Of a DNA stretch of 28,065 nt, positions 8,326 through 16,497 are shown piece by piece. The translations under genes and the position numbers were made by a program. The stretch covers positions 1-28,065 of the forward strand of contig JAGORP010000016.1 of NCBI GenBank assembly GCA_018062725.1, read 5' to 3'. Position 1 is the first letter of the stretch. Each line of letters starts with the position of its first letter. This DNA is from Flavobacterium sp. (GTDB lineage: Bacteria > Bacteroidota > Bacteroidia > Flavobacteriales > Flavobacteriaceae). Under the pieces are notes generated by a model that did not search any database, was not told the DNA's origin, and worked only from the letters and a program-made list of their open reading frames with translations.

Positions 8326-9405
8326 TTATAAATTAAATATTTTATAACTCTGATGGGTTTGTTTGACAATGGTTTCAGTTCGTTCGGGATGCGTATCGGA
8401 AATAAATAACTGCCCGAAGTCATTGTTATTTACCATAGAAACAATCTGACTAACCCTGGTTTCATCTAATTTGTCAAAAATATCATCAAATAGTAAAATA
8501 GGTTTTTCACCACTTTGTTTTTTTACAAATTCAAATTGAGCCAATTTTAACGCAATTAAAAAAGATTTTTGTTGGCCTTGAGAACCAAATTTTTTAATTG
8601 GAAATCCATCAATAGTAAAGGCTAAATCATCTTTGTGAATTCCAACGCTTGTGTATTGTAAGGCTCTGTCTTTATTGATGTTTTCTTTTAAAAGAGAATG
8701 TAAATCGTTATGGGCTAACTGACTTTCGTATTCCAAATGAATGTTTTCTTCTGAATTAGAAATACGTTTGTAAAATGAGTCAAATATCGGAATGAAGTCA
8801 TTTAAAAATTGGGTTCTTTTTTCAAAAATGTTTTTCCCAAATTCGGCCATTTGCTCGTCGTAAATTTCCAAAGTAGTACTTTCAAAAACGCGATTGAGGG
8901 CAAAATACTTTAATAAAGCATTGCGTTGGGCTACAATTTTTTGATATTGAATTAATTCATTTAAGTAGGTGTTATCCAATTGCGAAATGACAGTATCAAT
9001 AAATTTTCTTCGGATGTCACTTCCTTCTCGAATTAAGTCGGCATCAGTTGGAGATATGATAACCAAAGGAATAAAACCCAAATGATCTGAAAATTTCTCA
9101 TACAATTTACCGTTGCGCTTCAGAATCTTCTTTTGTCCTTTTTTTAAACTGCACACAATTTGTTCGGTACGGTCTTGTTTTTCAAATTCTCCATCAACCA
9201 CAAAAAAATCTTCATTATGTTTGATATTTTGAACGGAAAGTGTGTTGAAATAACTCTTTCCGAAGGCCAAATGATAAATCGCGTCCAGTATATTGGTCTT
9301 TCCAATTCCGTTTTTACCCACAAAACAATTTATTTTATGTTCAAATTCGAAACTTGCCTCTTCGAAGTTCTTAAAATTGAATAATGAAAGTTTTTTTAAG
9401 TGCAT
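8326..9405 (-). CDS. recF: DNA replication and repair protein RecF
   Basis: A 359-residue SMC-like ATPase. RecF acts with RecO and RecR to load RecA onto gapped single-stranded DNA. The start ATG gives the usual [14 protein letters not shown] opening. The Walker A motif is GKNGIGKT (residues 30-37). The signature and Walker B region near the C-terminus shows [18 protein letters not shown] and [12 protein letters not shown], and it ends with the D-loop and a FISDTH switch. Length and motifs are normal. It is divergent from the TPR membrane gene, with 129 bases between the starts. It is not next to dnaA/dnaN here, unlike in many Gram-positives. Confidence 0.97.
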   Translation of the reverse strand: MHLKKLSLFNFKNFEEASFEFEHKINCFVGKNGIGKTNILDAIYHLAFGKSYFNTLSVQNIKHNEDFFVVDGEFEKQDRTEQIVCSLKKGQKKILKRNGKLYEKFSDHLGFIPLVIISPTDADLIREGSDIRRKFIDTVISQLDNTYLNELIQYQKIVAQRNALLKYFALNRVFESTTLEIYDEQMAEFGKNIFEKRTQFLNDFIPIFDSFYKRISNSEENIHLEYESQLAHNDLHSLLKENINKDRALQYTSVGIHKDDLAFTIDGFPIKKFGSQGQQKSFLIALKLAQFEFVKKQSGEKPILLFDDIFDKLDETRVSQIVSMVNNNDFGQLFISDTHPERTETIVKQTHQSYKIFNL

Positions 9406-9483
9406 AAAATACTGATGGTTGCGGGTTTACAACGATTGTTGTTAAAGTGGTCGCAAATTATTAAAAATATAACGAAAACTTGT

Positions 9484-9512
9484 TTTGTTTTTCAATAAAA
9501 ATTTTATTTTTG
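9484..9512 (+). promoter_or_regulatory. Promoter of the TPR-ribH genes
   Basis: TTTG at 9484-9487, a 17-bp spacer, then TATTTTTG at 9505-9512. The -7 box is a perfect TAnnTTTG, 22 bases before the ATG at 9535. The spacer is a little shorter than the common 19 bp. Confidence 0.6.
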
Positions 9513-9534
9513 CACCTCATTAAATTAATAATAA

Positions 9535-10335
9535 ATGGCAACTTATAATAAAAGAGGATACAAATCTCCAAAACCAGAAGCTGAAAAGACGGATAATTTA
9601 GACAATGTAGCTGATTTAGAGCAAAATGTTACTATTGAAGAAAAAGATAGTACTACTGCTTCTGTTTTTAATACCTTAGATGAAACAGCAAATAAAACGG
9701 AAGAGTTTATCGCTAAGAATCAAAATGTTATTCTTTCTGTTTTAGGAGGAATTGCTCTTGTTGTTGTAGGTTATTTAATGTACAATAAATTTGTGTCTGG
9801 TCCTGCAGAAGATGAAGCGGCAAGTGATATGTTCCAAGCACAAAAATATTTTCAACAAGCTGTAGATGCTCCTCAAGCGAATGATTCATTATACAATTTA
9901 GCTTTAAATGGTGGAGAAGGAAAACAAGGATTTGTTGATATCGCTAAAAATCATAGTGGTTCTGATGCTGGAAATCTTGCTAATTATTATGCTGGCATGG
10001 CTTATTTGAATACAAAACAGTTTCAAAAAGCTATTGACTATTTAGGAGAATTCAAAACGGAAGATCCGTTTACAAAAGCGTTAGCAATTGGTGCTATTGG
10101 TGATGCAAAATCGGAATTAAATAAGTCAGAAGAAGCATTAGAGTATTATGTAAAAGCGGCTGAAAGTAACGCCAATGAGCTAACAACACCTCGTTTCCTA
10201 TTAAAAGCAGGTCAATTGGCTTTTACATTAGGTAAAAAAGCAGACGCTTTGAAATATTTTACTGAAATTAAAGAAAAATATGAAGACACTCCTGAAGCTC
10301 AAAATATTGATGCTTTAATCGGAATGGCGCAATAG
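9535..10335 (+). CDS. TPR-containing single-pass membrane protein
   Basis: A 266-residue protein with an acidic, disordered cytoplasmic N-terminus (about 1-60). One transmembrane helix follows (NVILSVLGGIALVVVGYLMY, about 64-83), then an exported helical region of tetratricopeptide-type repeats. The repeats are readable as YYAGMAYLNTKQFQKAIDYL, AIGDAKSELNKSEEALEYYVKAA and LKAGQLAFTLGKKADALKYF. The layout matches the YfgM-like class of TPR membrane proteins, which assist envelope protein traffic, but this role is not proven for Bacteroidota. It is followed by ribH on the same strand after 85 bases that contain heptamer arrays. Confidence 0.85.
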   Translation: MATYNKRGYKSPKPEAEKTDNLDNVADLEQNVTIEEKDSTTASVFNTLDETANKTEEFIAKNQNVILSVLGGIALVVVGYLMYNKFVSGPAEDEAASDMFQAQKYFQQAVDAPQANDSLYNLALNGGEGKQGFVDIAKNHSGSDAGNLANYYAGMAYLNTKQFQKAIDYLGEFKTEDPFTKALAIGAIGDAKSELNKSEEALEYYVKAAESNANELTTPRFLLKAGQLAFTLGKKADALKYFTEIKEKYEDTPEAQNIDALIGMAQ

Positions 10336-10340
10336 ATTTA

Positions 10341-10410
10341 AGATCACAGATAGCAGTAGTCAGATAACAGAATTTGATTAAACTGCAATCTGCAATCTGC
10401 AATCTGTAAT
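10341..10410. repeat. Facing heptamer arrays (AGATnnC / GnnATCT)
   Basis: Two 7-bp-period blocks lie between the TPR gene and ribH. Block one (10341-10368) is agatcac, agatagc, agtagtc, agataac. Block two (10383-10410) is ctgcaat three times, then ctgtaat. Read on the other strand, block two becomes AGATTAC, AGATTGC, AGATTGC, AGATTGC, so the two blocks are inverted copies of the same AGATnnC word and could pair in RNA. The second block ends 10 bases before the ribH ATG. Confidence 0.85.
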
Positions 10411-10420
10411 CTAGAAAAAA

Positions 10421-10924
10421 ATGGCTACAGAAAATAAAAACTTATCAAATTACGATAAAAACACAATCCCAAACGCGAAAGATTTTCGGTTTGGGATTGT
10501 TGTTTCAGAATGGAACGAAAATGTAACAGAAGGTCTTTTTAAAGGCGCTTTTGAGGCGTTGGTCGATTGTGGCGCAAAACCTGAAAATATCATCCGAACA
10601 AATGTTCCCGGAAGTTTTGAGCTGATTTATGGCGCCAATCAAATGCACAAGTCTTACAAATTTGACGCAATTATTGTAATTGGTTGTGTTATTAAAGGCG
10701 AAACGATGCATTTCGAATTTGTTTGTGAAGGTGTAACGCAAGGCATTAAAGATTTGAATATTAAATATGATATCCCAACCATTTTTTGTGTATTAACAGA
10801 TAATACCATGCAACAGTCGATTGACAGAAGTGGTGGTTTGCATGGAAATAAAGGAGTGGAAGCAGCGATAGCGGCTATTAAAATGATTGATTTCAAAAAA
10901 AATAACAATAACTATTTTTCCTAA
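10421..10924 (+). CDS. ribH: 6,7-dimethyl-8-ribityllumazine synthase
   Basis: Lumazine synthase condenses 5-amino-6-ribitylaminouracil with 3,4-dihydroxy-2-butanone 4-phosphate, the penultimate step of riboflavin synthesis. It usually forms pentamers or 60-mer capsids in the cytosol. The 167 residues contain the aromatic substrate pocket ([14 protein letters not shown]), the PGSFEL loop, and the phosphate-binding GCVIKGET. The catalytic histidine is H97 in GETMHFEFV. The C-terminal block is [15 protein letters not shown]. Length and motifs are normal. It is followed by a strong hairpin terminator. No other riboflavin genes are in the window. Confidence 0.97.
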   Translation: MATENKNLSNYDKNTIPNAKDFRFGIVVSEWNENVTEGLFKGAFEALVDCGAKPENIIRTNVPGSFELIYGANQMHKSYKFDAIIVIGCVIKGETMHFEFVCEGVTQGIKDLNIKYDIPTIFCVLTDNTMQQSIDRSGGLHGNKGVEAAIAAIKMIDFKKNNNNYFS

Positions 10925-10960
10925 TAGTTTCAATTACGAGAAATAATTTAAAAATAACTA

Positions 10961-10995
10961 AAAATCCATTCTTTACATTTGAATGGATTTTTTTT
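10961..10995 (+). terminator. Rho-independent terminator after ribH
   Basis: AAAATCCATTC (10961-10971) and GAATGGATTTT (10981-10991) form a perfect 11-bp stem around a 9-base loop, continuing into an unbroken run of T to 10995. It lies 37 bases past the ribH stop. The A-run on the other side could make it work in both directions. Confidence 0.85.
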
Positions 10996-11042
10996 GTGAA
11001 TAATTAAGATTTCTTTGGCTATAAAAACCCATTCCTTTTACT

Positions 11043-11050
11043 TAAATTTG
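11043..11050 (+). promoter_or_regulatory. Putative -7 box of the mutL promoter
   Basis: TAAATTTG is a perfect match to TAnnTTTG. It lies 78 bases upstream of the mutL ATG, giving a leader of roughly 70 bases. The nearest TTTG upstream (11014-11017) has a 25-bp spacer, longer than usual. Confidence 0.45.
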
Positions 11051-11081
11051 TTGACTTAAGGTTTTCAAATAACCACACAAG

Positions 11082-11097
11082 CGTCAGTGAACTGACG
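11082..11097. repeat. Perfect palindrome in the mutL leader
   Basis: CGTCAGT, GA, ACTGACG: two 7-base arms around a 2-base centre, or a 6-bp stem with a TGAA tetraloop in RNA. It lies between the predicted transcription start and the mutL ATG (11128). It could be an operator or a leader hairpin. No function is known. Confidence 0.7.
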
Positions 11098-11127
11098 AAG
11101 TAAATCAACGTATAACCAAACAAATTA

Positions 11128-12984
11128 ATGTCAAGCATCATTCAATTACTTCCTGATCATGTGGCCAATCAGATTGCGGCTGGAGAAGTTGTTCAACGTC
11201 CGGCTTCGGTGGTCAAAGAATTACTCGAAAATGCCATCGATGCAGGTGCAACCGATATTAAGTTAATTTGTAAAGACGCGGGTAAAACCTTAATTCAGGT
11301 TATTGATAACGGAAAAGGAATGAGTGTTACCGACGCCCGCTTGTGTTTTGAACGTCATGCGACTTCCAAAATCCGTAAAGCCGAAGATTTATTCGATTTG
11401 CATACTAAAGGGTTTCGCGGGGAAGCCTTGGCTTCTATTGCAGCCATTGCCCATGTAGAACTCAAAACCAAACAAGATCAAGAAGAATTAGGAACGCATC
11501 TTATCATCGAGGGTAGTAAATTTACTTCCCAAGAACCAGCCGTATTGCCTAAAGGAACTTCATTTTCGGTGAAGAATTTGTTTTTTAATATTCCGGCACG
11601 TCGTAACTTCTTAAAATCGGATGTGGTCGAATTGCGCCATATTATTGATGATTTTCAACGCGTGGCTTTGGCACATGCCAACATTCATTTTACCTTATAT
11701 CACAACGGAAGTGAAATTTTTAACCTGCCACAATCCAATCTAAGACAACGCATCGTTAATATTTTTGCAGGGAAAACCAATGAAAAATTGGTACCCATCA
11801 ACGAAACGACCGATATTTTGTCAATTCAAGGATTTATTGGAAAACCTGAATTTGCCAAAAAGAATCGTGGCGAACAGTTTTTCTTTGTCAACGACCGATT
11901 TATCAAAAACGGCTATTTGCACCACGCGATTATGTCGGCGTATGAAGGCTTATTAAAGGATGGTTCTCAACCGAGTTATTTCTTATACCTTGACGTACCA
12001 CCACATACGATCGATATCAATATTCATCCAACCAAAACCGAAATTAAGTTTGATGACGAGCATGCCTTGTACGCGATTTTACGTTCGGCTACCAAACATA
12101 GTTTGGGGCAATTTAATGTGGCGCCGGTGTTAGATTTCGATCGCGATGCCAACCTTGACACACCGTACAGTTATCAAAATAAAGAGGCAGATTATCCAAC
12201 AATTCAAGTGGATAGTACTTTTAATCCGTTTGCTGAAGAAAAGAAACAGACTTCCGGTTCAGGAAGTGCTTCGTTTAATTATAAGCCGAAAACAACAGCA
12301 CAAACTAGTTGGGATAGTTTGTATGTGGGATTAAAGGACGCTTTTGAACCACAGGAAATGCAATTTGAGTCGGAAGCGATTACCAGTTCACTATTTGGGG
12401 AACATGAAGTCGAAAAAGCAAAGACAGCTACTTATCAAATCCATAAGAAATATATTGTAAGTCCAATAAAATCGGGAATGTTGATTATTGATCAGCAACG
12501 AGCACACCAACGGATTTTGTACGAGCAGTTTTTGAAAAACATTACCGTGCAACAGGCAAATAGTCAGCAGTTATTATTTCCGTTAACGTTATATTTTTCG
12601 GGAAATGAATTGGCCTTACTGAATGAATTGCGTTCGTCGTTAGAAAATACCGGTTTTGTTTTTGAAGAAGTGACTACCGAATCGGTGGTTATTTCCGGAA
12701 TGCCAGTAACCGTTTCCGAAAGTGAAGTTTCGATTGTTTTGGAACAGTTAATTTCCGATTTACAAGATGAAATTCCGGATAGTAGTTTTAGTCAAATGGA
12801 TAGTATGGCCAAATCGATGGCCAAAAGTTTGGCGGTTAAAACAGGAACCTATCTGACCGAAACCGAACAAGAAAATATCGTGAATAATTTATTTGGTTGC
12901 AAAGAGCAATCGGTCTCCCCTTTTAACAAACCTACTTTTATCACCTTAAGTGTAGAAGATTTAGATAAAAAATTTAGTCTATGA
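11128..12984 (+). CDS. mutL: DNA mismatch repair protein MutL
   Basis: A 618-residue GHKL-ATPase that links MutS mismatch recognition to strand excision. The N-terminal ATPase shows the canonical motifs: AAGEVVQRPASVVKELLENA (with the catalytic Glu), DNGKGM, RHATSKI, and GFRGEALASI near residues 95-105. The S5-like fold follows, with NIHPTKTEIKF near 290. A variable linker covers about 340-430, then a dimerisation domain runs to the end. The place of the endonuclease motif DQHAxxExxxxE reads DQQRAHQRILYE (from D455), and the C-terminal metal motif CPHGRP is replaced by SPFNKP after GCKEQ (C591). Nicking activity is therefore doubtful. The stop overlaps the next start by 4 bases (ATGA). Confidence 0.97.
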   Translation: MSSIIQLLPDHVANQIAAGEVVQRPASVVKELLENAIDAGATDIKLICKDAGKTLIQVIDNGKGMSVTDARLCFERHATSKIRKAEDLFDLHTKGFRGEALASIAAIAHVELKTKQDQEELGTHLIIEGSKFTSQEPAVLPKGTSFSVKNLFFNIPARRNFLKSDVVELRHIIDDFQRVALAHANIHFTLYHNGSEIFNLPQSNLRQRIVNIFAGKTNEKLVPINETTDILSIQGFIGKPEFAKKNRGEQFFFVNDRFIKNGYLHHAIMSAYEGLLKDGSQPSYFLYLDVPPHTIDINIHPTKTEIKFDDEHALYAILRSATKHSLGQFNVAPVLDFDRDANLDTPYSYQNKEADYPTIQVDSTFNPFAEEKKQTSGSGSASFNYKPKTTAQTSWDSLYVGLKDAFEPQEMQFESEAITSSLFGEHEVEKAKTATYQIHKKYIVSPIKSGMLIIDQQRAHQRILYEQFLKNITVQQANSQQLLFPLTLYFSGNELALLNELRSSLENTGFVFEEVTTESVVISGMPVTVSESEVSIVLEQLISDLQDEIPDSSFSQMDSMAKSMAKSLAVKTGTYLTETEQENIVNNLFGCKEQSVSPFNKPTFITLSVEDLDKKFSL

Positions 12985-13721
12985 GAGAGATTACACCAGT
13001 AGTAAAGCAGTTACTGATTATAAATATTATTTTTTTCATTGGAAGTCAATTTGTTCCAATTGCTGAAAAGTTATTAGCACTTTATTATTTTCAGAATCCA
13101 AGTTTTAAATTTTGGCAGCCATTAACGCACATGTTTATGCATGGAAATCTAATGCATATTTTCTTTAACATGTTTGCCTTGTATTCCTTTGGTTCCACTT
13201 TGGAACATTTTTGGGGCGGTAAAAAGTTTTTGTTTTTTTATCTGTCATGTGGTTTGGGAGCTGCTTTAATCCATTCGGGAGTAAATTTTTACCATTTCCA
13301 AGAAGGTGTCAATACTTTGGTTAGTAATGGAGAAAATAAATCGGAAATACTTAAAATTTTAGCGACAGGTCAGTATAATCTGAATTGGGAACAAGTACTT
13401 TCTAAAGCAGATTTTGAAAACTTAATTGGAGCTTATGCCACTCCAGCTGTAGGGGCTTCTGGTGCTATTTATGGTTTATTGGTAGCTTTCGCTTTTATGT
13501 TTCCAAATGCTGAATTGATGATGATGTTTATTCCAGTGCCTATAAAAGCTAAATATTTCGTTCCGTTTATTGTTGGGATGGATTTGTTTTCGGGAGTAAC
13601 AGGATATTCCGTTTTCGGTGGTGGTATCGCCCATTTCGCTCATATTGGTGGTGCCTTAATCGGTTTTATCATGATGTGGTATTGGAAGAAAAACTCGTTT
13701 GATGATCGTCGTTGGAATTAA
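12981..13721 (+). CDS. Rhomboid family intramembrane serine protease
   Basis: A 246-residue polytopic membrane protease that cleaves transmembrane substrates within the bilayer. Conserved elements are the HMFMHGNLMHIFFNMFALY helix (about 50-68), the catalytic serine in GASGAIYG (S160), and the catalytic histidine in HFAHIGGALIGF (H221). Six hydrophobic helices are visible. A polar insert of about 45 residues (roughly 108-152) lies between helices 3 and 4 and looks larger than usual. The ATG overlaps the mutL stop, so the two genes are translationally coupled. It is followed by a second rhomboid gene. Substrates unknown. Confidence 0.94.
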   Translation: MREITPVVKQLLIINIIFFIGSQFVPIAEKLLALYYFQNPSFKFWQPLTHMFMHGNLMHIFFNMFALYSFGSTLEHFWGGKKFLFFYLSCGLGAALIHSGVNFYHFQEGVNTLVSNGENKSEILKILATGQYNLNWEQVLSKADFENLIGAYATPAVGASGAIYGLLVAFAFMFPNAELMMMFIPVPIKAKYFVPFIVGMDLFSGVTGYSVFGGGIAHFAHIGGALIGFIMMWYWKKNSFDDRRWN

Positions 13722-13732
13722 TTTTCAAATGA

Positions 13733-13787
13733 CAATATCAATAGCAATATCAATAGCAATGTCAAATTCAATAATCAATTGCAATTC
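13733..13787. repeat. Hexamer array (CAATAT/CAATAG type)
   Basis: Nine units starting CAA occur between the two rhomboid genes: caatat, caatag, caatat, caatag, caatgt, caaatt and caataa without interruption, then one extra t, then caattg and caattc. The period is 6 bp, unlike the 7-bp arrays elsewhere in the window. The array ends 8 bases before the next ATG. Confidence 0.8.
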
Positions 13788-13795
13788 TTAGTGTA

Positions 13796-14680
13796 ATGAA
13801 TATTTTAGAAGATTTAAAACAACAGTATAGAATAGGGGATATCACCACCAAATTAATTTTTTGGAATGTGTTGCTTTTTGCTATTCCGAGTATTGTTTTC
13901 GGATTGTTGAAATTGTTCCATACGGATGTTAATTACTTTCAATACATTGGTTTGTCGGAAAGTTTTCCAACACTAATGACAAAACCTTGGACGATTATTA
14001 CTTTTAATTTTTTTCATAGTGGATTAATTCATCTCATTTTCAATATGTTGATGTTGCGCTTTGCAGGTCAAATTTTCAGTACCTATTTTACTCAGAAACA
14101 ATTGTTTTCGGTGTATGTGTTGGGTGGTATTTTTGGGGGTTTCGTGTATATTTTGAGTTATTTGTTTTTGCCCATGTTAGCCAATCAAAATGCCTTATTA
14201 ATTGGAGCTTCGGCTTCAATCATGGCGATTGTTTTTGCTACAACAACCTATCAACCGTATATGAATCTGCGTTTGGCTTTTATTGGAAACGTACAACTTT
14301 GGCACATTGCTCTTGTTTTTTTGGTGTTGGATTTAATTCAATTGCCTCTTGAAAATACGGGCGGTCATTTAGCACATCTAGGCGGGGCACTTTTTGGATT
14401 TATATACATAAAGGCGCTACGAGGTGGTTTCGATTTAGGAAGTGGTTTGAATTGGTTTTTGGATCGTATTTCGAATATGTTTTCGCCAAAAAAAACAACT
14501 CCATTTAAAAAAGTGCATAAAAATGTACAAAGCAAAACCAATGTAAAATCTGGCGCCAGAATTGTAACAAAAGATAAAACCCAACAACAAATAGATGAAA
14601 TTCTTGATAAAATCAGTCAATCAGGCTATGATAGTTTGACCAAAGAAGAAAAAGAGTTTCTTTTTAAAGCTGGGAAATAG
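13796..14680 (+). CDS. Rhomboid family protease with C-terminal extension
   Basis: A 294-residue second rhomboid. It has the FFHSGLIHLIFNMLMLRFAG helix near 80-100, the serine motif IGASASIMA (S139) and histidines in GGHLAHLGGALFGF (H191, H194). The residue after the serine is Ala instead of the usual Gly of GxSG; the dyad itself is present. After the sixth helix (about residue 215), a soluble basic tail of about 80 residues follows. It ends in a conserved-looking helical segment (QQQIDEILDKISQSGYDSLT and onward), as in other Bacteroidota rhomboids. It lies 74 bases after the first rhomboid, in what is probably the same transcript. Substrates unknown. Confidence 0.92.
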   Translation: MNILEDLKQQYRIGDITTKLIFWNVLLFAIPSIVFGLLKLFHTDVNYFQYIGLSESFPTLMTKPWTIITFNFFHSGLIHLIFNMLMLRFAGQIFSTYFTQKQLFSVYVLGGIFGGFVYILSYLFLPMLANQNALLIGASASIMAIVFATTTYQPYMNLRLAFIGNVQLWHIALVFLVLDLIQLPLENTGGHLAHLGGALFGFIYIKALRGGFDLGSGLNWFLDRISNMFSPKKTTPFKKVHKNVQSKTNVKSGARIVTKDKTQQQIDEILDKISQSGYDSLTKEEKEFLFKAGK

Positions 14681-14681
14681 T

Positions 14682-14712
14682 TTTGTAAAATTCTCACAAA
14701 ATCGTTTATTTG
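14682..14712 (+). promoter_or_regulatory. Putative promoter of the EEP-family gene
   Basis: TTTG (14682-14685), exactly 19 bp, then TTTATTTG (14705-14712), which matches TAnnTTTG except for T at the second position. It starts just after the rhomboid stop and lies 24 bases upstream of the ATG at 14737. Confidence 0.45.
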
Positions 14713-14736
14713 TATTAGTTTCAATTGATTAAAAAA

Positions 14737-15789
14737 ATGAAGAACCTCTCTTGGTTTAATAAATTGGCTTTTTTTTGTAATGTAGTACTAACGATACTCA
14801 CGTTTTTAGCGTATGCATTGCCATTTTTGGCTCCCAAGTGGTTTTCGTTTTTATCGGTTTTAACATTAATACTTCCGTTGTTTTTAATTCTGAATACTTT
14901 ATTTTTCGCTTATTGGTTCTTTCAAATCAAAAGACAAATGATATTGTCTGGATTAGTTTTATTACTTGGTATTACGTTTATTAACAAGTTTTATAAGTTT
15001 TCGGAAAAGAATTTAGAGGATTCGGATAAGGATTTTGTGGTGATGAGTTATAACGTGCGTTTACTAAATCTATTTAATTGGATTCCGCGCGATAATGTAG
15101 CACAAGACATCCTGACTTTTGTCAATGATAAAAATCCAGATGTGTTGTGTATTCAGGAGTATTCGACTTCCGCTTCGGCTAAAATTGATTTGAAAATCTA
15201 TCCGTATCGTGCCATTTTTATGACGGGTGATCAGATTAAAACGGGAAATGCTATTTTTTCAAAATTTCCAATTGTGAATGAAGGTAAAATCGATTTTCCA
15301 TATTCGAATAACAACGCCATTTTTGCCGATGTGAAAATTGGGAAAGATTTGATTCGCGTCTATAATTTGCATTTAGAATCGTTGAAAATTTCTCCCGATG
15401 TGAATGATATTTCCGAAAATGTGCAAGAAATCAAACAAAAAGACCCAAAAATTATTGCCAAGCGAATTGGAGAAACATTTGCCAAACAACAGCAACAAGC
15501 TGAAATTATAATGGAACACAAAAAGTCATGTTCTTACCCGAAAATTGTTTGTGGTGATATGAATAATAGTGCTTTTTCCTATGTGTATCGCATCATTAAA
15601 GGCGATATGCAGGATACTTTTGAAGAAGCGGGTCAAGGTTTTGGTAAGACTTATAATTTTAATCACTATCCCGCGAGAATCGATTATATTTTTGCCGACC
15701 GTAAGTTTACAGTAAAGAATTTTCAGCACTTTCCAGAATTTATCAATTCCGACCATATGCCTATTTTGACAAGGGTGGAAATAGAATAA
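14737..15789 (+). CDS. Membrane-anchored EEP-family hydrolase
   Basis: A 350-residue protein of the endonuclease/exonuclease/phosphatase superfamily, whose members cleave phosphodiesters in DNA, RNA, lipids or inositol phosphates with Mg2+. Three hydrophobic helices (about 8-30, 35-60, 67-82) precede the catalytic domain. The metal and active-site residues are all present: N106 in MSYNVR, E141 in CIQEY, the NLHLES strand, D274/N276 in GDMNN, RIDYIF, and H340 in SDHMPI. The domain is probably exported. An in-frame TTG lies four codons upstream at 14725, but the ATG is the more credible start. Substrate unknown. The gene converges with the WbqC gene, with only 4 bases between the two stops. Confidence 0.92.
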   Translation: MKNLSWFNKLAFFCNVVLTILTFLAYALPFLAPKWFSFLSVLTLILPLFLILNTLFFAYWFFQIKRQMILSGLVLLLGITFINKFYKFSEKNLEDSDKDFVVMSYNVRLLNLFNWIPRDNVAQDILTFVNDKNPDVLCIQEYSTSASAKIDLKIYPYRAIFMTGDQIKTGNAIFSKFPIVNEGKIDFPYSNNNAIFADVKIGKDLIRVYNLHLESLKISPDVNDISENVQEIKQKDPKIIAKRIGETFAKQQQQAEIIMEHKKSCSYPKIVCGDMNNSAFSYVYRIIKGDMQDTFEEAGQGFGKTYNFNHYPARIDYIFADRKFTVKNFQHFPEFINSDHMPILTRVEIE

Positions 15790-15793
15790 GTTG

Positions 15794-16405
15794 CTATAAA
15801 GGTTGCTTTAGTAAATAATCCTTGGCATATCTTCCTTCATTAAAAAGTAAATCCAAAATACTTAGATTGTTGATAAAGCCATGTTTTTCTTCAAAGACTT
15901 GTGTGTAAGGTTCTAGAATGGAAGTGTCTTTTTTTCCGTTGGCCAAATGACGAAAATCAGTATAATTGTCTACTTCATGAAAGTATTCAGTGGTTTTGTT
16001 AGTTCCAAAAGAAACACCTAAACATTTGGATACGATTTCAATGGTTTCAAAATTTAAATCCATTAAAAAAGTATGCTTTTTTGTGAATATCGATGAAATA
16101 GCATCTTCATAAAATTCAAAAAAAGGAGAGGTTCTATAAGCAGCTTCCAATGATTTGAAATGTTGCTTTTGCCAATCAAATGCCGTTTCTAAACGTGTAT
16201 CTTTTGTTTTTTGATGTGGAGTATCACTATGTTTAATAGGAATGTTTAACAATTGCATTCCGTTTGGACTATAAATATACATTCGATTGCGGTTGGTTTG
16301 TTTTTGGAAATTGTCTTCCATTTCAAACGTTACCGAATTGGCTTGAACCATTGCCGCTACTTGGCTTATTGAAGGGAAATAGGTGGGGTGTATTAAGATG
16401 TTCAT
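15794..16405 (-). CDS. WbqC-like family protein
   Basis: About 203 residues of the WbqC-like family. Its members are found in O-antigen/sugar gene clusters and next to signal peptidase genes in Bacteroidota. The biochemical role is not settled. The chosen ATG at 16405 gives the family's typical opening (MNILIHPTYFPSISQVAAM). An upstream ATG at 16432 adds nine residues that do not look conserved. Other family features are the NRMYIYSPNGMQLLNIPI stretch, DWQKQHFKSLEAAYRTSPFF near 77-96, and the C-terminal SILDLLFNEG. No signal peptide is visible. It is downstream of lepB in the same direction, separated by a heptamer array. Confidence 0.88.
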   Translation of the reverse strand: MNILIHPTYFPSISQVAAMVQANSVTFEMEDNFQKQTNRNRMYIYSPNGMQLLNIPIKHSDTPHQKTKDTRLETAFDWQKQHFKSLEAAYRTSPFFEFYEDAISSIFTKKHTFLMDLNFETIEIVSKCLGVSFGTNKTTEYFHEVDNYTDFRHLANGKKDTSILEPYTQVFEEKHGFINNLSILDLLFNEGRYAKDYLLKQPL

Positions 16406-16436
16406 TTGTATGTCTAAAGTTTTAAAGTGCAAAAGG

Positions 16437-16497
16437 CGAAAGTCATTGAATCAGGTTAAACGTGACTTTATGACTTTCGACTTTATGACTTTTGACT
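16437..16497. repeat. GACTTT(A/C/T) array with inverted partner
   Basis: From 16464 the units are gactttat, gactttc, gactttat, gactttt and gactatt, alternating 8 and 7 bp. The last unit overlaps the lepB stop codon (16496-16498). A 10-base inverted match, CGAAAGTCAT (16437-16446) against ATGACTTTCG (16470-16479), lets the region fold into a hairpin with a 23-base loop. It fills the lepB-WbqC gap. Confidence 0.8.
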
